64,000 nucleotides of DNA from Gimesia benthica. GTDB taxonomy: Bacteria > Planctomycetota > Planctomycetia > Planctomycetales > Planctomycetaceae. Location: NCBI RefSeq assembly GCF_009720525.1, contig NZ_CP043930.1:3132501-3196500 (forward strand), read 5' to 3'. The notes under the pieces were generated by a model. The model was not told where the DNA came from. It did no database searches and was given only the letters and a program-made list of their open reading frames with translations. A program made the position numbers and the translations under genes. Below, one piece after another: positions 1 to 9,117 of the stretch (position 1 is its first letter; each line of letters starts with the position of its first letter).

Positions 1-994
1 GCTCGGCACTCCGACTCGACAGGCCGGAAAAATAAGCGGCCAGGCCCAGTAATTCGGCATGACCAATTTCATGGATTGGACACAAAGCCAGTTTTCCGGA
101 GGCGTTACTGGTTGCCACCAGCACCTGGAGCGTGAGCTGAAACCGTTCCAGCGCTTCCTTGTCCCAGAGTCGTTTTTTCCAGACCTGACCAATAAACAGC
201 GAACGTGTCATCGTCGCCAGCCAGAAATCGATCCGTGAAAGCATATCCGCATGGGGAGTGCCATCGGTATCCGTCCGCTCGAAGAAACCGTCCCGCAGAT
301 TCTGCTGGCCCAACTGCCTCAGGTTCTTCGCTCCTGCGACTCCTGCAAACAGAAAACTGGCCCGCCAGGGAACTTCACCGGAAACAAGCAGGATCTGGTC
401 ATCCGGGGTTTCGGAGAAATCTGTCTCTTCCAGTTTGAAACAATGTGCCACTGCGGCGCACAGGCAGGCGCGCCATGTACTGATCAGAGTCGCGGGTGCC
501 AGGCGATAGCCGACATTCTCCAGCAGTTCCATCAGGAGTAATAATTCGAAGGGCTGCATCGGCTCCGAAAGCGCTACCTGCTCCAGCCAGCCAAACAGCA
601 GACGACTGATTTCATCCCAGCTCAGACCGGGAGTTTTTTTCTTTTTACTGGAGGAAGATGCCTTTTTGCTCTTGGCGGGCGCCGTGCTGGCGGACTCCAC
701 CAGATGAATCAGATCGGCAGTGCGGCCGGTGTCTTCAACCTTCTCGGCGGACCAGAGCACAGACCACATCATCTCCGAGCTGTGTCTGGTCTGCTTTTTC
801 TGTTTGGCAATCGCTTTTAATCCAGCCGTCAAACCCTGCCCGAACCGTTCCAGGTCGCCAGCTTGAGCCCCTTTCATCAGGTCGCCGCGTGGTTTCGATG
901 CCCAGCCAACTGCAGGCAGAAACTCTTCATCAGAGAGTGACCAGTATTGCTGGGGTACAGCCTGACCAAATTCAATCGACATGATTTCTTCCAT
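1..994 (-). CDS. Unrecognised protein, N-terminal part (gene runs off the left edge)
   Basis: An open frame reads leftward with no stop from 994 to base 1, about 331 residues, so the C-terminus lies outside the window. Two in-frame ATGs are possible, at 994 (MEEIMSIEF) and 982 (MSIEFGQAV); a GGAAG-type ribosome site precedes each. The N-terminal part includes a short Lys/Ser-rich linker (SSSSKKKKT) around residues 105-115, followed by a helical, Leu/Trp-rich region. I see no signal peptide and do not recognise the family. The frame has the same base composition as the neighbouring genes, and the plus-strand frames opposite it are short and broken, which supports this strand. It is separated by about 165 bp from the amidohydrolase gene upstream of it and may be cotranscribed with it. 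Confidence 0.6.
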   Translation of the reverse strand, partial: MEEIMSIEFGQAVPQQYWSLSDEEFLPAVGWASKPRGDLMKGAQAGDLERFGQGLTAGLKAIAKQKKQTRHSSEMMWSVLWSAEKVEDTGRTADLIHLVESASTAPAKSKKASSSSKKKKTPGLSWDEISRLLFGWLEQVALSEPMQPFELLLLMELLENVGYRLAPATLISTWRACLCAAVAHCFKLEETDFSETPDDQILLVSGEVPWRASFLFAGVAGAKNLRQLGQQNLRDGFFERTDTDGTPHADMLSRIDFWLATMTRSLFIGQVWKKRLWDKEALERFQLTLQVLVATSNASGKLALCPIHEIGHAELLGLAAYFSGLSSRSAE

Positions 995-1159
995 TCTTCA
1001 GTTCCCCAACAAAGACCGTTGTGCCAACCATAGGCAAAACAGAGCCGCCTGCCCGGCTTAATTTCGAATCACTTCGCAATGACGAAACAGCTGAAAAGTA
1101 GTGCTATGCGCGACCTGCGTTAAGATAGACATTATAGGGTAACGTGATTTCAGTTGAAA

Positions 1160-2386
1160 TCAATTGATCCACTGCCCATTCAGCATGACCCGGGCCACAT
1201 AAGAACGGGAATCTAACAAAAGATCAGTATCCGTTCCCCCGTCAAAATCGTCAGGTAGTTGGATCAGGGCCAGATCTGCTGCTTTTCCTGCCTCCAGCGA
1301 ACCTGTATCGTCGGAATACCCCAAAGCACGGGCTCCGGCGAGCGTACCACATTCCAGAATGAGTGCCGTCGCCACCTGGGGATACCTTTCACGCAGAAAC
1401 TGCAGTTCCCTCCAGAGACTCAAATCCGGGTTCGAAGCCCGACTGTCCGTCCCCAGTGCGACATTGATCCCCTGCCCGATCATCGACAGCCACGGATGCT
1501 CCGAATGTCCGAAATAGTCATGCGTGCGGGGGCAATAGACCACTGAAATTGAAGGTGCTCCCCTCAGAAATTCCCACTCGGTCGGGCCGAAATAATTGCC
1601 GTGCACTGCCAGAGCAGCCGGTAATTCCGCCAGTGGCGCCAGGTAATCGGTCATCCGCATCCCGTCTTTCAAAATCTCGGGATCCCACAGCCCCAGCTCA
1701 CTCAGAAGGTCAACAAATGCCCCTGATTTGCGTTCCAGCAGATCATATTCCGCCGCCGTCTCCCCCAGATGAATCGCAACCGGCACTCCCTGATCCCGGG
1801 CCTGCTGTACCAGATTCAGATATAAATCGGGATGAACGCTATACGGAGCATGCGGACTCAAGCCCGGGCATAACCGCTCGACTGCCGCTGGTGCGAGGGA
1901 TTCCGCCAGGAACTCAGCAGCGACCTGCTCCTGCCCCGCCATACGATCGGAGGTAAACCCCAGGCATTCTCGAAATACAATTGCCCGGGGAACCTGGGAT
2001 TCCGTATTAAACAATCGCAGACTCTCGACGCTTGTCGCAATTTCACCGACCAGAGTCGTTCCCGACAACAGACACTCTGTGATACCCAGCTGAATCCGTT
2101 CTGTGACCGGCTGCTCGGTCTCAAATCGGGACTTCATAATCGCCCGAATCCAGTCAGTGAACGGGGAAGCTGGTTCCAGGGGGGCACGCAGTTGACTGAA
2201 TTCGAGATGCGTGTGGGCATTTACCAGGCCCGGAATCAGAGCCACATTGCCCAGATCGATCGCGCGGGGATGCGTACCTGCATAGACGGCCGCAATGCGG
2301 GTCCCTTCAATTTCGACAGTGGCATCTGGCAATGGTGGCCCCGCAACGGGGAATACCCAACGTGCTTGATAAATCTGACGTTCCAA
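1160..2386 (-). CDS. mqnX: Amidohydrolase, probable aminodeoxyfutalosine deaminase (MqnX-like)
   Basis: A 408-residue TrzA/AtzA-type metal-dependent hydrolase. The N-terminal beta-sandwich strands lead into the metal motif NAHTHLEF (H58, H60), followed by HLGE near residue 205, a further His in VHGNYF and the TDSRASNPDLS aspartate motif. Proteins of this subfamily deaminate 6-amino-6-deoxyfutalosine in the futalosine route to menaquinone. That specific role is inferred from the chorismate dehydratase and dehypoxanthinyl futalosine cyclase genes upstream on the same strand (mqnA and mqnC); a general S-adenosylhomocysteine or guanine-type deaminase is the alternative. The start appears to be TTG: no ATG or GTG is in frame nearby and no strong ribosome site is visible. 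The gene lies 71 bp after the ABC permease gene and is likely the last gene of the operon. Confidence 0.78.
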   Translation of the reverse strand: MERQIYQARWVFPVAGPPLPDATVEIEGTRIAAVYAGTHPRAIDLGNVALIPGLVNAHTHLEFSQLRAPLEPASPFTDWIRAIMKSRFETEQPVTERIQLGITECLLSGTTLVGEIATSVESLRLFNTESQVPRAIVFRECLGFTSDRMAGQEQVAAEFLAESLAPAAVERLCPGLSPHAPYSVHPDLYLNLVQQARDQGVPVAIHLGETAAEYDLLERKSGAFVDLLSELGLWDPEILKDGMRMTDYLAPLAELPAALAVHGNYFGPTEWEFLRGAPSISVVYCPRTHDYFGHSEHPWLSMIGQGINVALGTDSRASNPDLSLWRELQFLRERYPQVATALILECGTLAGARALGYSDDTGSLEAGKAADLALIQLPDDFDGGTDTDLLLDSRSYVARVMLNGQWIN

Positions 2387-2457
2387 GAGACTGTGTTTTT
2401 CAAAACAAAGGTCAGCGGCGGATAACAGGGACGTCGCCCATTATATCAGCCCGACAC

Positions 2458-4989
2458 TTATTTGGTATCCGTCAGTCGACGGTTGAAGGTCGGAGACGTC
2501 AGAGAATCCGTGGAAGAGATATTCGGAGCGACGGCCGGGCGTGACTGTAGAATCGTCCACCGCAGCAGCAGAAATGCCACCACAGCACACAGGACCAGCA
2601 GCGGCCAGGAATACCTTAACCCCTCAGGCTGCATACTGACAAAATACTGCAGACCGTGTGTCGGTTCCCATTTTTCCGGGATCCGTTCGCGAAAGACCGA
2701 CAGCGAATTATAAATCATATGGAACGCGATCCCGGGAAACAGACTGCGGCTGTGAACCGCGACCAGCCCCAGAGCCAGCCCCATCAGGGTCGCATTAAAT
2801 ACCTGTTGTGGAATCTGGTGCATCACACCAAACGTCACACTCGAGAGAATCACAGCCAGCCAGACGCGGCCCCGGCGGCCAAACCCGCTCAGCATAAATC
2901 CACGGAATGCGATTTCCTCACAAATCCCCGGTGCGATTGCAAATGCCAACAGAATAAACCACAAAGACTGATTGGGATCAGACATTTCTTTGATAATCGC
3001 CGCCGCCCCGGGTGGCAATTTTGGAAAGAACCACTGCAGACTCGCCGACAGTTCCAGCGACAACGGATGCAGCATGAAGGGCAACAGAAGTCCTACGCCC
3101 CAGAAACCCCAGCTGGGCAAAAAGAGACGAAACGTCTTCCGCACGCTGGTCGTCAGCATGATCCCCATGATCAACGCTGGTGTCGCAATGATCGCCAGCT
3201 GCTGGATCATCAGCAACTGCATGCTCCGTACCGCCCGCATCGATTCCGGCGCGGTCAGAATCGCATCCCGCATCGTATTCATCACGGCAAACTGCAGTAA
3301 CATGATGATCACGAAACAGAAGCCGGCCTCCGCAAAACTGGGTAACGCGTCTTTGGTCCGCATCAGGTGCTTGAGCCACAATCCCAGTTCGAACCGTTCC
3401 GCCTCCCGGAACAATACGTCTTCCCGCTGAAACTGATCGATGGCCCACCAGAGTGCCAGCAGACTATAACCGATACTCGATACCAGCACCGGAATCGCAT
3501 ACACATATAAGGTACCCGCATTCACCGCAGACAGCAGCATTCCTTTCAACAGCAAAGCCACCCCGACGATCGGCATCATACTGTAAAACGCATTGATCTC
3601 CACTGCCGGAGAAAGACAGAACACCGTCAGCCCCAGCGTCACCATCAACAGCGGCGTTAAATAATACTGTCCCTCTTTACTACTGCGGGCAAAGGTCGCC
3701 AGTGACAGACACAGTGCACTGAATAACGCCGAAAGCGGAATCAGTAGAATCACAATCCAGAACAGTGCAGAAGCAGAAGGAAAGGACAGATCACCGATCT
3801 TCGACAACGCGCCACTCCCTGCCACATTCACCATATGCTTGCCGGTGAAACCCATACTCGCCAGATTCAACAGTGCCGTCGAAACACTGAAGATCATCAC
3901 TGTCAGGAATTTACCCAGCACGATCTCTGTGCGACGCGCGGGTGAAATCAGCAGAGTCTCCATCGTACCCCGCTCTTTTTCACCGGCCCCCAGGTCGATC
4001 GCCGGGTAAAAAGCCCCCGTCGCTGCCATGATGATCAGCAACGCCGGAAACAGCTTGCTCCACAGGTTCGCAGCCAGTTGATCATCCTGTGCCAGGTCGA
4101 TCACATCCGGATTGATCGGATTCGGCAGATTTTCCGGTAACCGGGCACGGCTCAGTCGGTCTCGCAGAATCGCATTTTCCCAGGCATCCAGCGCTTCCTG
4201 AACACGAGTGAATGCCAGCCGCGATTTTTCATCCGCAGTATTTTCCAGTACCAGTGGCCGCAGGGAGACGGCTGGATCAAAATCGATCGGCTCATGTCGG
4301 GCCAGTTTTTGACTGACCAGTTCCAGCTCTTTGGAGAGATTCGGGGGAAACAGAATCAAAACCTGAATCTGACTCTCAGCAAACTGCTTACTCAGACGTG
4401 CATTGCTCTGGGTAATCTGTTCAGCCAGCTCGATCTTCTCAGTACCCAGTTTTTTCTGCTCTTGAACCAGTTGCTGCTTTTCTTCCGACTGAGTGTCACC
4501 CTCAGTCGGTTCTTTCTGATTCTGCTTCGGATGTTGATCTAACTTAGTCTGTATTTGACTCAGTCGAACCTGCAACTGATCCCAGGTATCCAGCAGTTGC
4601 TGATGCAGTTTCAGATCCACTTCCAGTTTATCGGCCTGCTCCAGCAGTTTTTCCCGCTCTTCACTATCAATGTCGGACAGGTCATCCCCGGCACCCTGTG
4701 CATCGGTAATCACCCGCAATTTTTCCGCGTCGGCTGGATTCATAAACCAGTTGGAGACAAATCGATCCCCTTCCAGCAATTGTGGATGCTGAGGCAGATC
4801 TTTCGCCCCGAGCAGCACAACATTCCGTGGCTGCTCCGAAAACATCACCGTCATCTGCACCATCCCGATACCCATCGCCGGATAGAGCAGCAGTGGGAGA
4901 ATGGCAACCATAAACAGCGTCCGCCGGTCGCGGAGCTGGTCGCGCAATTCACGCATCAGAATGAGCTTGATATTCTTCCACTGTATCAT
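2458..4989 (-). CDS. ABC-2 type (NatB-like) permease fused to a CPBP-family intramembrane protease
   Basis: An 843-residue membrane protein with two parts. The N-terminal part has a first membrane helix near residues 20-40, a large extracytoplasmic loop with Lys/Glu/Gln-rich coiled coil (about residues 105-210), and a helical bundle (about 315-530), as in NatB/ABC-2 exporters. The C-terminal part is a CPBP (CAAX-protease-like) domain with the expected motifs: EEIAFRG at 691-697, H724 in FGVMH, and H757/N761 in FHMIYN. Membrane location is clear, but the substrate of neither half is. The start codon overlaps the stop of the ATPase gene by 4 bp (ATGA), so the two are translationally coupled. 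ABC permease-CPBP fusions are known from planctomycete annotations; the function has not been shown, as far as I know. Confidence 0.88.
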   Translation of the reverse strand: MIQWKNIKLILMRELRDQLRDRRTLFMVAILPLLLYPAMGIGMVQMTVMFSEQPRNVVLLGAKDLPQHPQLLEGDRFVSNWFMNPADAEKLRVITDAQGAGDDLSDIDSEEREKLLEQADKLEVDLKLHQQLLDTWDQLQVRLSQIQTKLDQHPKQNQKEPTEGDTQSEEKQQLVQEQKKLGTEKIELAEQITQSNARLSKQFAESQIQVLILFPPNLSKELELVSQKLARHEPIDFDPAVSLRPLVLENTADEKSRLAFTRVQEALDAWENAILRDRLSRARLPENLPNPINPDVIDLAQDDQLAANLWSKLFPALLIIMAATGAFYPAIDLGAGEKERGTMETLLISPARRTEIVLGKFLTVMIFSVSTALLNLASMGFTGKHMVNVAGSGALSKIGDLSFPSASALFWIVILLIPLSALFSALCLSLATFARSSKEGQYYLTPLLMVTLGLTVFCLSPAVEINAFYSMMPIVGVALLLKGMLLSAVNAGTLYVYAIPVLVSSIGYSLLALWWAIDQFQREDVLFREAERFELGLWLKHLMRTKDALPSFAEAGFCFVIIMLLQFAVMNTMRDAILTAPESMRAVRSMQLLMIQQLAIIATPALIMGIMLTTSVRKTFRLFLPSWGFWGVGLLLPFMLHPLSLELSASLQWFFPKLPPGAAAIIKEMSDPNQSLWFILLAFAIAPGICEEIAFRGFMLSGFGRRGRVWLAVILSSVTFGVMHQIPQQVFNATLMGLALGLVAVHSRSLFPGIAFHMIYNSLSVFRERIPEKWEPTHGLQYFVSMQPEGLRYSWPLLVLCAVVAFLLLRWTILQSRPAVAPNISSTDSLTSPTFNRRLTDTK

Positions 4990-5756
4990 TGGTCTGTCTG
5001 TGCCTTCATCGCCAGCTCATCTTCATGCTTCTGAATGAGATGGAAAAACAGTTCTTCCATATCCGATTCGTGATATTGTTCCTCGAGCTCCGGAATACTG
5101 CCGATTGCAAGGATGGTACCTTTATAAATCACCGCCACCCGGTCGCAGAGTTTTTCCACTTCTCGCATGATGTGTGTCGAAAAGATGATGCACTTACCTT
5201 CTTCGCGCAAAGCTTCCACCGTCTTCAGAACCGCTCGTGCTACCAGCACATCCAGGCCGGAGGTCGGCTCGTCAAAGATTAACACCGGCGGATCGTGCAC
5301 GATCGTTCGGGCAATTGAAACTTTCTGCTTCATCCCCGTGGACATCTTCGATCCCAGCATGTCCCGGATATCCTGCATCTGCAGCGTGGTGAAGATCCAC
5401 TCCAGCCGCTCCTGCAGGGGGCCTTCTTCAATGCCGTACAGACGCCCGAAGTATTCGACCATCTCCCAGGCCGTCATCCGGTCATAGATTCCCGTATTGC
5501 CCGACATGAAGCCGATATGGGAACGGACTTCCTGGGGATGCGTTCGCACGTCGTAACCGGCCACCGTCGCGGTTCCGGATGTGGGCTGCAGCACGGTGCT
5601 CAACAATCGTAGACAGGTCGTCTTACCTGCACCATTGGGTCCCAGCAGACCAAAGATTTCTCCGGCCTGGACATCGAAGCTCACTGAATCGAGTGCGACA
5701 ATGCTGCCACGTCGCAAATCATCGAAACTTTTACTCAGTTGCTCGATGTGAATCAT
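4986..5756 (-). CDS. ABC transporter ATP-binding protein (NatA-like)
   Basis: A 256-residue ATPase with Walker [10 protein letters not shown] (about residues 39-47), the signature sequence STGMKQK, Walker [13 protein letters not shown] and the switch-region histidine in FSTHIM. This set is typical of the NatA/CcmA group that drives ABC-2 exporters. The last bases overlap the start of the permease-CPBP gene by 4 bp, so the pair forms one exporter. The start is an ATG ([11 protein letters not shown]), the usual N-terminus for the family. It lies 154 bp downstream of mqnC on the same strand. The transported substrate cannot be told from sequence. Confidence 0.92.
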   Translation of the reverse strand: MIHIEQLSKSFDDLRRGSIVALDSVSFDVQAGEIFGLLGPNGAGKTTCLRLLSTVLQPTSGTATVAGYDVRTHPQEVRSHIGFMSGNTGIYDRMTAWEMVEYFGRLYGIEEGPLQERLEWIFTTLQMQDIRDMLGSKMSTGMKQKVSIARTIVHDPPVLIFDEPTSGLDVLVARAVLKTVEALREEGKCIIFSTHIMREVEKLCDRVAVIYKGTILAIGSIPELEEQYHESDMEELFFHLIQKHEDELAMKAQTDQ

Positions 5757-5910
5757 ATTCGTCCATTATTCCTGCTGCCCGATACACCTGTCGACCTTCA
5801 ACAGGAAATCGACAGACTGAAGAGGCTTACCGATATTTCATTAATATAAGCAAGCATAACCTATCATGGCGAATCGGCTGCACTGAGCTGTTTCTCTGAC
5901 CGATTTTCTC

Positions 5911-7041
5911 TCAGTTCAGCACGGGCAGAGGAACGCGACCTGAACCCCTTGCAGGACCATTAGAATCAGGATCATCGATATATTCATAAAAGACATTCCG
6001 CTGCCGGGGAATGTATCCCGATTCCGTAATACAGCGACGAATTGTCTCAACTGTCAGATGATGAGTCGTTCCCGCCTGGGAGACCACATTCTCTTCAATC
6101 ATCAGGCTGCCCATATCATTGGCGCCAAAAAAGAGTGCCATCTGCCCCGTTTTTTCTCCCTGGGTGACCCAGGAGGACTGGATATTTTTAAAGTTATCCA
6201 GGTACAGGCGGCTCACAGCCTGGGTCTTCAGATACTCGAATGCTCCCGCGGGTGGTACGTAATCCATATCGGTATTCTCGGGCTGGAGTGTCCAGCAGAT
6301 GAATGCCGAAAAGCCGCCCGTCTTATCCTGCAGTTCACGCAGTCGATCCAGGTGCTCAATCCGCTCAGCCAGTGTCTCGATATGGCCGAACATCATGGTG
6401 GCACTCGAAATGCCCCCCAGCTCGTGCCAGACCCGATTCACTTCCAGCCACTCGTCGGTCAGTGCTTTGCCACGAGTAATTTCTTTGCGAACCCGGTCCA
6501 CGAGGATCTCGCCTCCCCCTCCGGGCAGACTACCCAGGCCGGCATCTTTCAACCGCTGCAACACTTCGCGCAGAGGTAACTTGTTGACCTTGGTGAAGTG
6601 ATGCAGTTCCGGCGGACTGAAGCCATGCACGTTTACCGTGGGATACCGTTCCCGTAGATCGCGGAGCAGATCTTCATACCACTCCAGTTTCAACGTTGGG
6701 TGCAAACCTCCCTGCAGCAGGATCTGGTCCCCGCCCAGTTCGATGGTCTCTTCAATCTTCTGATACAGCTGCTCGGGTTTGAGCACATACACGTCCGGCG
6801 ACTTCGGATTCCGGTAAAACGCACAGAAATCACAGACCGCCGTACAGGAATTCGAATAGTTGATATTCCGGTCGATGTTGTAGGTCCGGTAAGGCTCGGG
6901 GTGCAGTCGCTTCGTGACTTCGTTGGCTGCCTTGCCCAGCGCAACCAGATCGTGAGACTCCATCAGCTTGAGCCCCTCTTCTCGGTTCAGACGTTCGCCG
7001 GCGACTGCTTTATCCAGCAGAGATGCAATTTCGGAAGACAA
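5911..7041 (-). CDS. mqnC: Cyclic dehypoxanthinyl futalosine synthase (radical SAM, menaquinone pathway)
   Basis: A radical SAM enzyme that cyclises dehypoxanthinylfutalosine in the futalosine pathway to menaquinone. The cluster motif is C-X3-C-X2-C in SCTAVCDFCAFYR, preceded by NINYSN. Other family motifs are ILLQGGLHP, HGFSPPE, PGGGGEIL and ATMMFGHIET. I prefer the TTG start at 7041 because an AGGGGG ribosome site lies 6 bases before it; another in-frame TTG at 7062 adds MLPRGFL. With either start the gene overlaps the end of mqnA (stop at 7010), so translation is probably coupled. MqnE is the closest alternative, but the motifs fit MqnC better. Confidence 0.9.
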   Translation of the reverse strand: MSSEIASLLDKAVAGERLNREEGLKLMESHDLVALGKAANEVTKRLHPEPYRTYNIDRNINYSNSCTAVCDFCAFYRNPKSPDVYVLKPEQLYQKIEETIELGGDQILLQGGLHPTLKLEWYEDLLRDLRERYPTVNVHGFSPPELHHFTKVNKLPLREVLQRLKDAGLGSLPGGGGEILVDRVRKEITRGKALTDEWLEVNRVWHELGGISSATMMFGHIETLAERIEHLDRLRELQDKTGGFSAFICWTLQPENTDMDYVPPAGAFEYLKTQAVSRLYLDNFKNIQSSWVTQGEKTGQMALFFGANDMGSLMIEENVVSQAGTTHHLTVETIRRCITESGYIPRQRNVFYEYIDDPDSNGPARGSGRVPLPVLN

Positions 7042-7831
7042 GAGGAACCCCCTCGGGAGCAAGTCCCGTTTTAATGGCTAATTCTTGAAACAGCTGCAAT
7101 CCGCAACGCTCTGCAGATCCCAGATAAAAACTCAGATTATTCTTCAGATAGCTTTCTGCCACCGCCACGTCAATGCCCAGCTTAGGTGCTTCCCGTCGGG
7201 CAATCTCGTCCAGCATTGAAACACCCCTGTCGCGTGCCTGACATAACGCGGTCTCCAGCGATCCGGTATCCTGATCCAGACGGACGGCCCACATCGCGAA
7301 GACGAACGGCAGCCCAGTCCAGCGCAACCACTCTTCGCCCAGGTCCCAGGTCGCAGCGAACTTCGTACTTGGCGTATGAATCGCCCGATCGCCGATCAGC
7401 AGGATTGCATCTGCGGTTGTCGCTTCAATGGTCTGTTCGATCGGCAGCGGTTCCACTTCCGGAAACACGCCGTACTGCTCCGCCAGCATGATTCTGACCA
7501 GCGTCGCACTCGTCCGCGAGCCCATGTCCAGTGCCAGCCGCTTGATTTTGCCAAGGGGCACGCGGCTATACATTTTCACACTCAACACCGGCCCCTGTGT
7601 CGCCACACAGGCATTCGAAATCACTTCATAGTGGGGGCTGCGAATGACTTCAATCGAGGGAATGAGCCCCACATCAATTCGCCCCTCAGCCAGATCATCA
7701 GCCAGCAGGCTGGGATAATCTAACATCAGTTCAGCATTATCCGCGAGATCTTCCAGATCCTGAATCAGCGGTTTCGAATTGAGATAAGAGACCGCCCCCA
7801 CACGAATCGGGGGGGGAACCACGTCTGACAT
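7010..7831 (-). CDS. mqnA: Chorismate dehydratase (menaquinone biosynthesis)
   Basis: A periplasmic-binding-protein-like fold enzyme that dehydrates chorismate to 3-(1-carboxyvinyloxy)benzoate, the first committed step of the futalosine pathway. The N-terminal motif IRVGAVSYLNSKPL is diagnostic, followed by a GLIPSIE segment and LALDMGSRTSATLVRI. The frame is open to 7909, but the family normally starts just before this motif, so I take the ATG at 7831 (MSDVVPPP), giving 273 residues. An in-frame ATG further upstream (MKTAGYN) cannot be ruled out. The gene heads the leftward operon mqnA-mqnC-ABC exporter-mqnX and overlaps mqnC. The codons for PPP contain an eight-base G run on the plus strand. 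Confidence 0.9.
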   Translation of the reverse strand: MSDVVPPPIRVGAVSYLNSKPLIQDLEDLADNAELMLDYPSLLADDLAEGRIDVGLIPSIEVIRSPHYEVISNACVATQGPVLSVKMYSRVPLGKIKRLALDMGSRTSATLVRIMLAEQYGVFPEVEPLPIEQTIEATTADAILLIGDRAIHTPSTKFAATWDLGEEWLRWTGLPFVFAMWAVRLDQDTGSLETALCQARDRGVSMLDEIARREAPKLGIDVAVAESYLKNNLSFYLGSAERCGLQLFQELAIKTGLAPEGVPLVFRNCISAG

Positions 7832-7990
7832 TCTCGTTTGGCTTTCATTCCCGGTTGCATTTTGCAGCTTATTATAACCGGCCGTCTTCATCTCGCAATC
7901 AGCTCGCATTTATGGATCAACACGTCTGAAACGGGCACTGATGCACATTCCGATCGTTGGTGTTACAATTCAAAGTTACTTACGCTTACA

Positions 7991-8018
7991 TTGATATCGT
8001 AGACGCAGATAGTAGTAT
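7991..8018 (+). promoter_or_regulatory. Candidate promoter of proC
   Basis: TTGATA at 7991-7996 and TAGTAT at 8013-8018 are separated by 16 bases in the 304-bp divergent gap between mqnA and proC. The match to the housekeeping consensus is partial (5 of 6 and 4 of 6). No other strong signal was seen in this gap. Confidence 0.35.
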
Positions 8019-8135
8019 TCTAGCAGTTTACGTCCTCTCTATCAGGGACTATCCGAAGGAAAATTTGAGGACAGCACGAAATAGCCTCAAATTACAGTCG
8101 AATTGACAGCTACAGACAGCAGAAAGCCCCCCAGA

Positions 8136-8954
8136 ATGTCAGACAGTAGACAAATAAAAGTCGGTTTTATTGGTGCAGGACGCATGGCGACCGCCCTGGC
8201 AGGAGGCCTGATTTCCTCCGGTTTTACCTCTGCAGAAAACGTCTGTGCCAGTGACACTTACGAGTCGGCCCGGGAAAAATTTGCCCACGAAACCGGTGCA
8301 ACTACTCTTGAGGCCAATATCACTGTCGCTGAACAGTCCGACATTGTGATCCTGGCTGTCAAACCGCAACAGCTCCCCGACGTCCTGCAGGAACTGAAAG
8401 GCACTATTACCGGGAAACAGCTGCTGGTCTCCATCGCCGCCGGTTCTCCACTCTCACTCTTCCTGGAGACTCTCGGGGATTCCATCCGCGTGATCCGTGT
8501 CATGCCCAACACTCCCTGCCTGGTCAAACAGGGAGCTTCTGCATTCGCCCGGGGCGGTAAAGCGACAGAAGCCGATGCCAGCCTGGTCGATTCCCTGCTC
8601 TCCACCGTCGGCATCGCCGTCGAAGTCCCCGAGTCACAACTGGACGCCGTCACCGGACTGTCCGGCTCCGGCCCCGCTTACATTTATCAAATCATTGAAG
8701 CCCTCAGCGATGGTGCCGTGCGGATGGGACTCCCCCGCCACGTCGCCACTCAGCTCGCCGCACAAACCGTCAAAGGCGCCGCGGAGATGGTGCTCGAAAC
8801 CGGTGAACATCCCGGTGCCCTTAAAGACGCGGTCACCAGTCCAGGTGGTACCACGATCGCCGGCATCCACGCCCTTGAATCGGGAGGCCTTCGTAGCAGC
8901 CTCATGAACGCCGTCGCTGCGGCCACACTCCGTTCCATCGAGTTAGGCAAATAG
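8136..8954 (+). CDS. proC: Pyrroline-5-carboxylate reductase
   Basis: Reduces 1-pyrroline-5-carboxylate to proline with NAD(P)H in the cytoplasm, the last step of proline synthesis. The protein (272 residues) starts with the Rossmann motif VGFIGAGRMATALAGG, followed by VILAVKPQQ, VMPNTP and the C-terminal dimer/catalytic segment TGLSGSGPAY, ending with the family motif TSPGGTT. The frame is open from a TTG at 8103, but the ATG at 8136 gives the normal N-terminus. The gene is monocistronic, diverging from mqnA. Confidence 0.96.
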   Translation: MSDSRQIKVGFIGAGRMATALAGGLISSGFTSAENVCASDTYESAREKFAHETGATTLEANITVAEQSDIVILAVKPQQLPDVLQELKGTITGKQLLVSIAAGSPLSLFLETLGDSIRVIRVMPNTPCLVKQGASAFARGGKATEADASLVDSLLSTVGIAVEVPESQLDAVTGLSGSGPAYIYQIIEALSDGAVRMGLPRHVATQLAAQTVKGAAEMVLETGEHPGALKDAVTSPGGTTIAGIHALESGGLRSSLMNAVAAATLRSIELGK

Positions 8955-9117
8955 TCCTGACCAGAACCTTGCTGAAATCTGGCCAGTCACCGGGGTTCAA
9001 ACTGCGCGTGCTGTTTATTTAATTTTCCTAACGAACTTGTGTTCCCTGCCTGTTTTTCGCAGAATGAATCAATATTGATTTATCAGATCCCACCAGAATT
9101 CATCGGGAGTTCCAGCC

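Noticed and set aside
2656..3300. 214-codon plus frame opposite the permease-CPBP gene
   Set aside because: Its Gln/Arg/His-rich sequence is typical of an antisense shadow of a membrane protein.
8985..9010. GGGGTTCAAAC, resembling a tRNA T-arm
   Set aside because: The flanking bases do not form a stem, and no anticodon or acceptor arm can be built around it.
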